A program made the position numbers and the translations under genes. Shown here in pieces: positions 1-9,272 of a stretch of DNA of 64,000 bases; within the stretch, counting starts at the first letter, position 1; every line of letters starts with the position of its first letter. The notes beneath the pieces were generated by a model. That model ran no database searches, was not told the DNA's origin, and saw only the letters and a program-made list of their open reading frames with translations. Origin of the DNA: Ulvibacterium sp965248315 (GTDB taxonomy: Bacteria > Bacteroidota > Bacteroidia > Flavobacteriales > Flavobacteriaceae); assembly GCF_965248315.1 (NCBI RefSeq), contig NZ_CBDFIX010000002.1, forward strand, positions 992,001-1,056,000. Direction: 5' to 3'.

Positions 1-2396
1 GGATACTTAAATTCCGAGATATAATACTTCAGGGAATCAATGTGCTTTTTTTGGAATTTGACAAACTTATGGCCTTCCAGTATAATACTGTCATTGGCAC
101 GTAATGCAGCAAAAAATGTGGATGTCTTGTCCTTTAATATATCCTTTCCGATAAGGGTATCAAAAGGTTCAAAATGTTCGAAGAACTTGGCAACAAAGGG
201 GGTGGGGCCTAGTACGGTATCTGTCTGTGCTTTCAGTTCATAGAACAAACCTCCTTTTACTATGTTTTTAACTAGGATACCACGCGTACTGGCCGTATCC
301 GTTAATACCATTTTTAGTTCATAATGACCACTATTGTAGAGGGTGTCTTTTGCGCTTAGAATATTCAGTCCATTTTTGGTCTGGAGTTTTTTTCGGTAAG
401 CCCATACGGAATCAATATTGGAATACATCATCAAATCGTGGGATTTGTTCAGTTCCAAAGTGATGGCTTCGTTGTTCTTGTTTTGGTAAATGGTCTTTTT
501 CGTGTAGCCTTCATAAGCCTTGGGCTTATGCCGTCCGTTTCGGTACATTTTGCTGTTTTCCACAAACTTTGGTGGTTTTACCGTGGTGACCGTTGTGAAG
601 AACAATGCCGTATCCCTAATCTTTTTAAAGGGTTTATTATGATTAACTTCCTTTGACCGGAAAGAGTCAAAAAATATATTTGCCTTTTCAGGGCTTTTGG
701 TAAGGCAGCCCATTAAATAATAATCACCTCGGTTAAAAACGGTTTTTAAATAAAGTTCCTTTTTGGCAATGGAATCCAAAACCGATTTGGATACCAAACT
801 ATTGTTTTTGATTTTCTGGTAAGTGGGGATCAGTTTCAATTCCTTATAGAACCGTTGTTGTATTTTTTTTAATTCGAAAGAGTCTTCCTCTATAAAATTA
901 AAATCGTTTAAAGTGGCTTTCCGTAAGAAATAATAGGTATCGGTTATGGAATCAAATCCTTGGATGAGGCGGTCTCCTTTTCGATATCGATTGGGAAAAC
1001 TGTACAAGGGTGGCATTTTGACCTGAAAATCGACATAGCCCGAAGTAACCTTAATGTTTTTAGCATTTTCCTTTTTAAACTGGATACTATTAAAAATAGT
1101 GTCGGAATATTGGGTGACATAGTCGTCCTGACCACCCATTTTAAAAATTAGAATTTCCAAGGGAGTCACGTAAATATGATAACGCTGATGATCTCCGTTT
1201 TTCAATTTGTTTTTGATATCCAAGCCTTGGAATCCATTTCTACTGATTCGGGTCTTCTCCAATATTTTTCCGGGAATATTCTCGAACAATAGTTTGTCCA
1301 GGTCTTCGAGCGTATAGGTGGCATCTTGCTTTAGATGCGAAAAAGTGGGAATACGGTTTACCATAACATAGCTCCCATTGGCCAAATCCGGAGAAATGTA
1401 GGTGGTGTTTACATAACCTGCAATGGGGTAAAGTTTGTTCGGCAGGACCAGACTAAAGAAATTGTCATCTGGTGAAAAGGGGGCATATTCGTTTTCCTTT
1501 ATCGATTTTTCAAACTTCTCCTTTAATCTTCTGCCTTTGGCTGTAGACCGGGAGGTAAGGGGACGAACGGTGTACCCCATTTCCCGAAGCATGGCAATGA
1601 CTCCTTGTCGTCCGGGCAAGTGGGCCGCTCCGATACCTGTAAACACTTTTGCCTTACGCATTACGGAATCCAGTTCCCTGGCCATATTGCGATTGCGGAT
1701 AAAGAGCATGTTTTTTAAGTAATGGTCCGTATACATGGCCTTGTCCAAGGAATCCAAAAGATTTATGTTCCGGTTGCGGTAAGCATCCTGCAATAAGGTC
1801 ATGGGGTCCTGTTGTTGCATTTTCTTTTGCAGCCACTCATCCGGTTTTTGCTTCATGGCATTTAAACTTGCACGGCCCACCAATGCAGTGGATTCTTCAA
1901 GATTTTCCAAGGCAATGACTTTCTTATCAAATTTTTTCCCGGTCTGGTAAATGAACATGTCCAGATAGGTTTCTTCCTCAAAATTCTGGGAATATGCATT
2001 GGTTCTATAGAGGATGTTATTGACCCGTTGATCCTCAAAGGCCAAATAACCCGCTATCTCTTCTTTTCTTGGGTTTCTAATGGTAAAGGGATACCTATAA
2101 AAACCTTTAGGGTTAAAGCTACTGCCTTGTCCCGTTGCCGTAAAACCGATATTCTCATCTGCTTCCAACCAAGTATCCGGATCGGATTCCAAGGCCACAA
2201 CCTCACTTTTGTCCAACGCTTGGTAGAAAACATCGTCCAACCGGAATGCGATACGCTTGCTTACATGCATAGTTCCGTAGAGGTAGGAACTTTGCTCCAA
2301 CCCGTTACCGGATATCTCCCAAAGAAGGCTGTTTTCCTCTTGTGAAAAAGTGGAAAAAGAAGAAATACCTAGAAGAAAAGCGAAAAAGTAATGCAT
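1..2396 (-). CDS. TraB/GumN-family secreted protein, C-terminus outside window
   Basis: The minus strand is open from an ATG at 2396 to the window edge, giving at least 798 residues; the C-terminus is not in the window. A signal peptide of about 19 residues is followed by typical TraB/GumN motifs: LLWEISGNG, SYLYGTMHV and ALESDP within the first 75 residues, and GIGAAHLPGRQGV near residue 255. TraB/GumN/PrgY proteins are regarded as Tiki-like metallopeptidase relatives acting on exported peptides; a periplasmic or surface location is inferred here. The more than 450 residues after this domain are unrecognised and make the protein much longer than the usual ~290-residue family member. It is followed 166 bp upstream by an MscS gene on the same strand. 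The family call is solid; the substrate is unknown. Confidence 0.8.
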   Translation of the reverse strand, partial: MHYFFAFLLGISSFSTFSQEENSLLWEISGNGLEQSSYLYGTMHVSKRIAFRLDDVFYQALDKSEVVALESDPDTWLEADENIGFTATGQGSSFNPKGFYRYPFTIRNPRKEEIAGYLAFEDQRVNNILYRTNAYSQNFEEETYLDMFIYQTGKKFDKKVIALENLEESTALVGRASLNAMKQKPDEWLQKKMQQQDPMTLLQDAYRNRNINLLDSLDKAMYTDHYLKNMLFIRNRNMARELDSVMRKAKVFTGIGAAHLPGRQGVIAMLREMGYTVRPLTSRSTAKGRRLKEKFEKSIKENEYAPFSPDDNFFSLVLPNKLYPIAGYVNTTYISPDLANGSYVMVNRIPTFSHLKQDATYTLEDLDKLLFENIPGKILEKTRISRNGFQGLDIKNKLKNGDHQRYHIYVTPLEILIFKMGGQDDYVTQYSDTIFNSIQFKKENAKNIKVTSGYVDFQVKMPPLYSFPNRYRKGDRLIQGFDSITDTYYFLRKATLNDFNFIEEDSFELKKIQQRFYKELKLIPTYQKIKNNSLVSKSVLDSIAKKELYLKTVFNRGDYYLMGCLTKSPEKANIFFDSFRSKEVNHNKPFKKIRDTALFFTTVTTVKPPKFVENSKMYRNGRHKPKAYEGYTKKTIYQNKNNEAITLELNKSHDLMMYSNIDSVWAYRKKLQTKNGLNILSAKDTLYNSGHYELKMVLTDTASTRGILVKNIVKGGLFYELKAQTDTVLGPTPFVAKFFEHFEPFDTLIGKDILKDKTSTFFAALRANDSIILEGHKFVKFQKKHIDSLKYYISEFKY

Positions 2397-2562
2397 TGCT
2401 ATTTTTAGTTTTGCCCATTTCCTGTATCCTACCTTTTATCTATATGTTGGCAGATTTATGTATCATGCAAGTTAGAATACCAATACAAAATTAGGAAAGA
2501 GTATTCGGTGTCCTATCCCTATAAACCGTTAAAACGGGCAACGAGTTTGAGTATAACGTCTT

Positions 2563-3639
2563 TTAGCCTTTGGTATTTTTACCTTGTCCTTCTTTTTTTA
2601 GGTAAATGCGGTTATGGGCCAAACTCTCTGGATAGTTTTGTTGCAGAAAGGAAATCAATTTTTCTCGGACCCATACGCGAAGCTCCCATGCCGTACCGGA
2701 ATCCTTTGCACTCATTAAGGCCCTTACTTCGACATATTCAGCTTTGGAATCGGTAACCTGGATATTATTTACCTCCCCATCCCACAAATCACTATTCTCC
2801 AAAATGCGGGTCAGTTCCTTGCGAATGGCCTCAAATGACACACGATAATCCAAGTATAGATAAACGGTGCCCAAGATATCGGCAGAGGTCTTGGTCCAGT
2901 TCTGAAAAGGCCTTTCTATAAAATAAGTAGTCGGGACCACCAAACGGCGTTTATCCCAAATTTTTATGACCACATAGGTAAGGGTTATCTCTTCTATCCG
3001 GCCCCATTCGCCTTCCACAATTACTACATCATCAATTTTTATAGGTTGTGTTATGGCAATTTGGATACCTGCTAAAATAGTCCCTATCATTTTTTGGGCA
3101 GAAAACCCTATAATAATACCCGCCACCCCGGCAGAAGCAAAGATACTCACCCCAATTTCTCGGATACCTTCAAAGCTCATAAGGGCAATGCCTATGGCCA
3201 ATATGACCACGATAAATATTATGATACGTTCCAGAATGTTAAATTGCGTGTATACTTTCCTGGCCTTATAATTATCAGAGGCCGCAACATCATATTTGTT
3301 GAGAATCAAATATTTAATTACACGTAAAACTTTGATTAATAACCAGGTAAAAGCAAAAATAAAGAGTAGGGCACTGGCTTTTTTAAACCAATAGGTATAT
3401 TCTTCGAAGCCTAATAATTGCCGCAGAGACTGCATACGTAGCAACAAGGAGAACAGAATTAGGAAGAGTGGTAGGCTTACTTTTTTTACCGTATCGGTAG
3501 GAATCAGATATTTAGGGTTTTTGCCATATCGTTTCAGTATTCGTACAATTAGCACATAAACCACCAAAAGAAGTATACAACCCCCAGCCAAGAAGAGGAT
3601 GGATTCATAGGTTGTGTTTTTTAATAACTCGTCAAGCAT
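2563..3639 (-). CDS. Mechanosensitive ion channel, MscS family
   Basis: The 358-residue protein has an N-terminal membrane helix (about 14-34), further helices near 55-75 and 85-110, and a pair near 135-200 that includes the pore-lining glycine/alanine-rich helix (AGIIIGFSAQKMIGTILAG). The MscS beta domain follows (DDVVIVEGEWGRIEEITLTY, then RRLVVPTTYFIERPFQNW). MscS channels open under membrane tension and release solutes after osmotic downshock. The length and the single core channel domain fit the small-conductance subfamily common in Flavobacteria. It lies between the TraB gene (same strand) and the divergent hemH, so it is probably transcribed from the 169-bp gap at 3640-3808. No unusual residues were noticed. 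Confidence 0.9.
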   Translation of the reverse strand: MLDELLKNTTYESILFLAGGCILLLVVYVLIVRILKRYGKNPKYLIPTDTVKKVSLPLFLILFSLLLRMQSLRQLLGFEEYTYWFKKASALLFIFAFTWLLIKVLRVIKYLILNKYDVAASDNYKARKVYTQFNILERIIIFIVVILAIGIALMSFEGIREIGVSIFASAGVAGIIIGFSAQKMIGTILAGIQIAITQPIKIDDVVIVEGEWGRIEEITLTYVVIKIWDKRRLVVPTTYFIERPFQNWTKTSADILGTVYLYLDYRVSFEAIRKELTRILENSDLWDGEVNNIQVTDSKAEYVEVRALMSAKDSGTAWELRVWVREKLISFLQQNYPESLAHNRIYLKKEGQGKNTKG

Positions 3640-3808
3640 ACAAAGTGGATTTTCATTTGTACATATCCCAACATAAAGGTTTTATGATAGACTTTGTTAA
3701 GATGATGTAAAATATTGATTTTTTCTATAACAAAATCAGAAAACATTCGATGGAAAGGATGGGAAGTTTTGTTACAAGCCTTATTTTTACGGGCATTAAA
3801 AAAATTCT

Positions 3809-4843
3809 ATGGCTAAAGGCGTTTTATTGGTCAATTTGGGTTCTCCGGATAGCCCGACTCCTAAGGATGTAAAACCATATCTGGATGAATTTTTAATGGA
3901 CGAGCGGGTTATTGATGCACCTAAGTGGCTGCGTACCCTTTTGGTCCGTGGGATAATTCTTCAGACCCGGCCTAAAAAGTCGGCCAGTGCTTATGCCAAA
4001 ATTTGGTGGGACGAAGGCTCGCCATTGATTGTCATCTCCGAGCGTTTTGCGGATAAGGTTCAAAAGCAATTGAAGATTCCAATGGCCTTAGGGATGCGAT
4101 ATGGAAGTATGAGCATTAAAAAGGCATTGGAGGAACTTTCGGAAAAAGGGGTGGATGAGGTATTATTGGTTCCCCTATATCCACATTATGCCATGTCCTC
4201 ATATGAGACGGTGGTGGTAAAGACGATGGAGGAAAAACAGGCACATTTCCCCAAAATGAAATTAACAACCTTGCCCGCCTTCTATAAAAGTCCTGAATAC
4301 ATCAAAGTACTTTCAGAAAGCATTGCGCAGGGCCTAAAGGATTTTGAGTACGACCACATTTTGTTTTCCTATCACGGTATTCCGGAGAGACATATTCGAA
4401 AGAGCGATCCTACCAAGTTCCATTGTAAGATTGATGGTTCCTGTTGCTACATTAATTCGGTAGCTCACCATACCTGTTACCGCCATCAGTGCTATGATAC
4501 CACAGAGTTGGTCAAATCCTACCTGAAGTTAGATGAAAACAAAACAAGTTCTTCCTTTCAGTCCCGTTTGGCCGGAGACCCTTGGCTCAAGCCCTACACC
4601 GACTTCGAGTTTGAACGTCTGGCCAAGGAGGGCAAAAAACGCTTGGCCGTGATTACCCCGGCCTTTGTTTCTGATTGTTTGGAAACTCTGGAGGAAATCG
4701 CCATGGAGGGCAAGGAACAGTTTACAGAAGCCGGCGGGACGGATTACAAACATATCCCTTGTCTAAATGATAGTGAATCATGGGTTGGGTTAATGGCAAA
4801 GTGGATAAATGAATGGCAGGCATCCGATGTGTTGCCGGTTTAA
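3809..4843 (+). CDS. hemH: Ferrochelatase
   Basis: Inserts ferrous iron into protoporphyrin IX (or coproporphyrin III, depending on the lineage branch), the last metal step of heme synthesis, in the cytoplasm or at the inner membrane. The 344-residue protein opens with the family signature GVLLVNLGSPDSPTP and carries the catalytic-His segment FSYHGIPERH (His189) and the distal SDCLETLEEI acidic motif. A Cys-rich segment near residues 206-232 (FHCKIDGSCCYIN and HHTCYRHQCY) resembles the cluster-binding cysteines found in some bacterial ferrochelatases; cluster binding is inference. It is monocistronic in appearance or co-transcribed with the MATE gene 99 bp downstream. hemJ lies at 27252, in a different transcription unit. 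Confidence 0.95.
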   Translation: MAKGVLLVNLGSPDSPTPKDVKPYLDEFLMDERVIDAPKWLRTLLVRGIILQTRPKKSASAYAKIWWDEGSPLIVISERFADKVQKQLKIPMALGMRYGSMSIKKALEELSEKGVDEVLLVPLYPHYAMSSYETVVVKTMEEKQAHFPKMKLTTLPAFYKSPEYIKVLSESIAQGLKDFEYDHILFSYHGIPERHIRKSDPTKFHCKIDGSCCYINSVAHHTCYRHQCYDTTELVKSYLKLDENKTSSSFQSRLAGDPWLKPYTDFEFERLAKEGKKRLAVITPAFVSDCLETLEEIAMEGKEQFTEAGGTDYKHIPCLNDSESWVGLMAKWINEWQASDVLPV

Positions 4844-4942
4844 TAAAGTTTCCATAGCGGTCAGACAAACCGCTACAAAAGAATAACAATATATCAAATT
4901 GCTTTCCCTTTCCACTTTTGGAAAGCTGGCAATAAAGCAAAA

Positions 4943-6331
4943 ATGGCAAAAGTCTCATCGGAACAGCTGGGTACCGAACCTATAGGTCAACTCTTGATAA
5001 AGCAAGCAGTACCTGCTAGTATCGGTATCCTGGTAATGTCGCTCAACATCTTGGTCGATTCTATTTTTGTGGGAAATTGGATCGGTTCCATTGCCATTGC
5101 GGCCATCAATGTGGTACTTCCGGTTTCATTTTTTATTGGGGCCTTGGGGATGGCCATTGGCATAGGAGGCTCCAGTATTATCTCACGGGCCCTAGGAGCC
5201 GAAAACAAGGAAAAGGCACTGAAGGTTTTTGGGAACCAGGTTACCTTGACCTTGTTGGTTACTATCTCCATGGTGGTGGTGGGTCTTTATTTCGTGGATG
5301 ACCTTATCCCTACATTTGGAGGCAAGGGCACTATCTTTGAGCCTGCCAAGATTTACTATGTTATTGTGGTCTATGGTGTACCTATGCTGGCACTCTGTAT
5401 GATGGGCAATACGGTGATTCGCGCAGAGGGAAAGCCCAAGTTTGCCATGAATGCCATGATTATTCCTTCGGTAGGCAACCTGTTAATGGACTATATTTTT
5501 ATCTATGAATTGGATTGGGGCATGCACGGAGCCGCTTGGGCGACTACTTTGGGCTATTTTTTCTGTCTATGTTACATCGTCTGGTTCTTTCTTTCCAAAA
5601 ACTCGGAACTGAAACTGCGCATGACCGATTTCGGGCTGAACGTGTCCATACTTCGTGAAATTGGATCTTTGGGCTTTGTGACCTTATCGCGCCAAGCTAC
5701 CATCAGCATCATCTATTTGTTGATGAACAATATTCTTTTTGGTTTGGGAGGAGAGGCCATGGTAGCGGTCTATGCCATCATAGGACGGATGTTGATGTTC
5801 GCCTTTTTCCCGGTATTTGGGGTAACCCAGGGCTTTTTACCCATAGCAGGATATAACTATGGAGCCAAAAAATATCCAAGGGTACGGGAAAGTATCAACA
5901 CGGCAATTAAATATGCTGCGTTTATGGCCACCTTGGTCTTTATCTTTTTGATGGTCTTTCCCTCGGAAATAGCGGCCCTCTTTTTAAGTGATAAGCCGGA
6001 TATGTCCTCGGTTGAACTGGCGGCCAATGCTTTCGTTCTGGAACACACGCCCTTTGCCATGCGTTGGGTCTTTGCGGCAACACCCATAATCGCCTTACAA
6101 TTAATAGGGGCCGCCTATTTTCAGGCTATTGGTAAGGCGGTACCAGCACTTTTGTTGACACTCCTACGACAAGGCTTTTTCTTTATTCCCCTGATTTTAA
6201 TCTTACCGAATTTTTTGGGTGAACTCGGGGTATGGATTTCATTTCCAATTGCGGATGTATTGGCTACCATAGTTACGGGCTTTTATTTGAGGAAAGAGGT
6301 CAGGAACACTTTGTTGTCCAGAAGTACATAA
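4943..6331 (+). CDS. MATE family efflux transporter
   Basis: The 462-residue, very hydrophobic protein has about 12 membrane spans in two six-helix halves, typical of multidrug and toxic compound extrusion transporters. The N-terminal segment LIKQAVPASIGILVMSLNILVDSIFVGNW matches the MATE start, and the second half begins near IREIGSLGFVTLSRQATISI. MATE proteins export cationic drugs or metabolites using Na+ or H+ gradients at the inner membrane; substrate cannot be read from sequence. The first ATG of the frame gives a conventional N-terminus preceded by a short cytosolic helix. It lies 99 bp after hemH on the same strand, and the spacing allows but does not prove co-transcription. Confidence 0.92.
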   Translation: MAKVSSEQLGTEPIGQLLIKQAVPASIGILVMSLNILVDSIFVGNWIGSIAIAAINVVLPVSFFIGALGMAIGIGGSSIISRALGAENKEKALKVFGNQVTLTLLVTISMVVVGLYFVDDLIPTFGGKGTIFEPAKIYYVIVVYGVPMLALCMMGNTVIRAEGKPKFAMNAMIIPSVGNLLMDYIFIYELDWGMHGAAWATTLGYFFCLCYIVWFFLSKNSELKLRMTDFGLNVSILREIGSLGFVTLSRQATISIIYLLMNNILFGLGGEAMVAVYAIIGRMLMFAFFPVFGVTQGFLPIAGYNYGAKKYPRVRESINTAIKYAAFMATLVFIFLMVFPSEIAALFLSDKPDMSSVELAANAFVLEHTPFAMRWVFAATPIIALQLIGAAYFQAIGKAVPALLLTLLRQGFFFIPLILILPNFLGELGVWISFPIADVLATIVTGFYLRKEVRNTLLSRST

Positions 6332-6472
6332 AAGACATCCGACTAAAAAAATGGCCACTGCTCACCGATTATTTTTTGAATATAATGTGTTGAAGCCTTA
6401 ACTTTTTATTTCCCGGTTTCGGCCCATGTCATATTTAGTCCCTATTTTTAAGGTTCTTTTAAAATTGTTTCC

Positions 6473-7570
6473 ATGACCAAGAAGACTTTCATTTCCGCTT
6501 ACTGCTTAGTTTTTGTTTTTTTAAGCTGTACCTCCGAGGCACCCAAGACCTATTCCCTCTTCATAGGAACATATACCAATGGAGAAAGTGAGGGAATATA
6601 TAGATATACGTTTCATACGGATACCGGAACATTGGAAGATACCCAATTGGCCGCCACTTTGGTCAACCCTTCTTTTTTGAAGATTTCCCCGAACAAAGAA
6701 TATCTATATTCTGTAAAGGATGCACCGGAAGGAAAAGGGGCAGTTACGGGATATCGCATAAAAGACGGGACATTGGAGGAAATCAATTCAGAAGTTACTA
6801 GTGGCCCACCATTTTGCCATGTAGGGATTTCACAGAATGGCCGTACATTGGCAGCTTCGAGCTATCCAGGCGGAAGTATCTCCATTTTTCAAATCGATGA
6901 TAAGGGGAAATTACTTCCGGACCCACAGTATATCGACCACAAAATAATCGATACAACGAAGACGTCACATGCACATGCCGCTAAGTTTACCTCGGACGGA
7001 CTTTTTGTAGCGGATTTGGGACTGGATGCCGTAAAAAGATATGCGGAAGAGAAAGAACAATTTGCCCCAGCAGATCAGTCTTCCTTGGATTTGCCTGAAA
7101 AAGCGGGGCCTCGGCACTTTACATTCAGTTCTGATGAGAAGTTTCTATACGTTATTAACGAGTTGAATTCCACGATTACCGTTTTTGAACAAAAGGCCAA
7201 CGGGGATTACGAAGAAGTGGAAACCCAAAATACGTTGGCCTCGGATTTTGATGAAAAAAGCTATTGTGCGGATATCCATTTGTCCAAGGATGGCCGTTTT
7301 CTGTATGGTTCAAATAGAGGGGAAAACACCATTGTCATCTTTAAGGTAGATGCAAATTCCGGAAAATTGAATTTGGTGGGCCGGGAAAGCGTCCGTGGTG
7401 ATTGGCCTCGTAATTTTGCGTTGGATCCTACAGACGGCTTTCTTTTGGTGGCCAATCAAAAGAGCGATAACATTACCGTTTTTCAAAGGGATAAGCAGAC
7501 CGGTGAATTAACATACCTCCATGAAACCAAATTGTCAAGCCCGGTATGTTTGGAGTTTTTGGATTTATAG
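6473..7570 (+). CDS. Lactonase-family beta-propeller lipoprotein (YbhE/Pgl type)
   Basis: The 365-residue protein has a lipoprotein signal (VFVFLSC, Cys19), predicting attachment to the outer membrane or periplasmic face. The mature part matches the seven-bladed 6-phosphogluconolactonase/carboxy-cis,cis-muconate cyclase family: SLFIGTYTNGESEGIYRY near the start, then repeated blades such as NPSFLKISPNKEYLYSV, GPRHFTFSSDEKFLYVINE, ADIHLSKDGRFLYGSNR and WPRNFALDPTDGFLLVANQ. Cytosolic family members hydrolyse 6-phosphogluconolactone; an exported copy more likely acts on another sugar lactone, which is inference. The gene stands alone and converges on the minus-strand iron operon, 47 bp apart. 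No terminator is obvious in that gap. Confidence 0.88.
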   Translation: MTKKTFISAYCLVFVFLSCTSEAPKTYSLFIGTYTNGESEGIYRYTFHTDTGTLEDTQLAATLVNPSFLKISPNKEYLYSVKDAPEGKGAVTGYRIKDGTLEEINSEVTSGPPFCHVGISQNGRTLAASSYPGGSISIFQIDDKGKLLPDPQYIDHKIIDTTKTSHAHAAKFTSDGLFVADLGLDAVKRYAEEKEQFAPADQSSLDLPEKAGPRHFTFSSDEKFLYVINELNSTITVFEQKANGDYEEVETQNTLASDFDEKSYCADIHLSKDGRFLYGSNRGENTIVIFKVDANSGKLNLVGRESVRGDWPRNFALDPTDGFLLVANQKSDNITVFQRDKQTGELTYLHETKLSSPVCLEFLDL

Positions 7571-7617
7571 ATTTTCTATCACCAGCTACATTTAGGAAAA
7601 GATTAGATTCTTCTTAT

Positions 7618-7929
7618 TTAAAAGAAAATATAAAAGTACCCTAGGATATTAATGAAGATCAACAAGCTGATAGCCACAATGCCCTTCCTAAAAAAAAGAG
7701 CCAAGAGCTCAAAGCTCGTAATGACCAATAACAGACCCATTACTTTTCGCATTGAAGCGATATAGGCTTTTTTCATTTCAACATCAAGATTGTAAAAGGA
7801 AGCTTCAGTGGCATTTTGGGAAACTAACCGCCATTCATTATAAAAGTACAGGATAAGTACTGCATTCAACAATACTAAAGCCAAAACCATTGGGATAGCA
7901 ACATATTGATTTAGGGAAGCCCGTTTCAT
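7618..7929 (-). CDS. Small membrane protein, last gene of the iron-uptake operon
   Basis: The 103-residue protein has three probable membrane helices (about 10-30, 62-80 and 83-101) and no domain I recognise. The start is set at 7929, MKRASLNQY, because this ATG overlaps the PepSY gene stop by four bases (ATGA), a strong sign of translational coupling. A longer open frame reaching 8106 only shadows the PepSY gene. Being the third gene after a siderophore receptor and a PepSY protein, it may assist ferric-siderophore handling in the inner membrane; this is inferred from position only. It ends 47 bp from the convergent lactonase gene. Confidence 0.75.
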   Translation of the reverse strand: MKRASLNQYVAIPMVLALVLLNAVLILYFYNEWRLVSQNATEASFYNLDVEMKKAYIASMRKVMGLLLVITSFELLALFFRKGIVAISLLIFINILGYFYIFF

Positions 7930-9266
7930 GTTTGCAAAGGTTTTTTGAAAAGTCGGGAACGAAGCCATAGAAATAATGCTTTCAGTAGAAGAAATGTCAA
8001 AAGACCATAAAACAGGATAATAACCATTAAGGAGGGAACACCAATACCCCAGATGACACTCATAATTCCAACGACCGTGCAGAAGGTGATTATCCCAAAT
8101 ACCCATCGGTATAACAAAGGTCTAAGTTCAATAAACGAAGGCTTTTCCGTCCTTTTTTTCTCGGTTCTCTTTAGATAGATGATAAATCCGCTTAGGGCCA
8201 AAAACCCGGAGGTAACAGCAAGGAAAGCATAGAGTATTTTCAACCAAATACCGCCAAAATCACCAAAATGAAAGGACTCCTGAACATAGAACAATTTTCC
8301 ACCAAAGTTGTCCTCACTAATATTGTACTTCAACAAAGTGTTTAAATTTCTTTTATCCAGGACCAGTTTATTGCTTAACCGTTCATAGACCTGTCCGGGG
8401 ACATCGCCTACAATTTCTATGGTCCGTGCGCCATCCCTTGAGGGACGTATGGTTTTTGGTATCAATTTGGGGAAGATAGAAGATGATTTCTTCAGGGCTT
8501 GATCAAAATCGGCGGTCATCGCCAAATCTTCCTTTGGCGTCAATGGTTTCTCTGCTCGCTTGTAAATATTGGGTCGCTCTATAGAGAAGGTTTTTTGCAG
8601 TTGATTTTGAAGGCCCAACCAGGTTCCGGTGACGGCAATCATCAGATTAAACGCCAATGCCAGGACACCTATAAACTTGTGTAAATCGGCCTGACGCATC
8701 CTTAGGTTTTTGCTCCGGATTTCGCCCAAAGATTGCTTTTTCATAAATCGCCCATAAATCAAAAAACCGGTAATCGTGGAGATTAAAAGGGCCAGACCGG
8801 CCAACCCAACGATTTGCCGCCCCCAAAAGGCTTCATAAAAGCGCACATGGATGTTGCGCAAATAATAATTGAAGGTCTTGTAGTAATTGCGTTCCCCAAG
8901 TATCTCCCCTGTATACGGATTTACGAAAACTTCCCAGAATACTGGAAAAATCCGGGGCGCACTTTTGGCCATTAACCGTAGATTGTAGGTTCCTGTCGCT
9001 TCTGTTGGAATATATACCTCAAAAAGTTCCTTATCCGGATGGGCCTTGGTCACTGCGGCGGCAATATCGTTTAGGGCCATCTTGGTCGATTCTTTTTCTA
9101 CCACGTACAATGAAGGATTCAAGGCTTCATCGATTTCCATGCGAAAGAGGGCCGCTGCTCCCGTTAGGCTTAAAAAGGCAATGACCACCCCAGCATACAG
9201 TCCCACCCAACTATGGATACGCCATAACAGGTTTTTTTTAGTGGAACGGGACTTTTTTTGGCTCAT
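7926..9266 (-). CDS. PepSY-associated TM protein (putative ferric-siderophore reductase-type)
   Basis: The 446-residue inner-membrane protein belongs to the PepSY-TM (PiuB/FoxB-like) family. An N-terminal helix begins at WRIHSWVGLYAGVVIAFLSLTG. A periplasmic segment carries PepSY-like sequence (NDIAAAVTKAHPDKELFEVYIP), and further spans follow near 150-170, 195-215, 345-365 and 385-430. Conserved histidines within helices (IHSWVG, NIHVRFYEAFWGR, DLHKFIGVLAL, ESFHFGDFGG) fit heme binding, as proposed for FoxB-type reductases that free iron from siderophores. It begins 6 bp after the TonB-dependent receptor stop and overlaps the next gene by four bases, so the three genes form one operon. Confidence 0.85.
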   Translation of the reverse strand: MSQKKSRSTKKNLLWRIHSWVGLYAGVVIAFLSLTGAAALFRMEIDEALNPSLYVVEKESTKMALNDIAAAVTKAHPDKELFEVYIPTEATGTYNLRLMAKSAPRIFPVFWEVFVNPYTGEILGERNYYKTFNYYLRNIHVRFYEAFWGRQIVGLAGLALLISTITGFLIYGRFMKKQSLGEIRSKNLRMRQADLHKFIGVLALAFNLMIAVTGTWLGLQNQLQKTFSIERPNIYKRAEKPLTPKEDLAMTADFDQALKKSSSIFPKLIPKTIRPSRDGARTIEIVGDVPGQVYERLSNKLVLDKRNLNTLLKYNISEDNFGGKLFYVQESFHFGDFGGIWLKILYAFLAVTSGFLALSGFIIYLKRTEKKRTEKPSFIELRPLLYRWVFGIITFCTVVGIMSVIWGIGVPSLMVIILFYGLLTFLLLKALFLWLRSRLFKKPLQT

Positions 9267-9272
9267 GCCTCT

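Noticed and set aside
4855..4875. TAGCGGT/ACCGCTA hairpin after hemH
   Set aside because: A 7-bp stem with no T-run on the plus strand; not enough to call a terminator.
7930..8106. Longer frame for the small membrane protein after PepSY
   Set aside because: The added part lies in another frame of the PepSY gene; the ATG at 7929 overlaps the PepSY stop in the standard ATGA manner.
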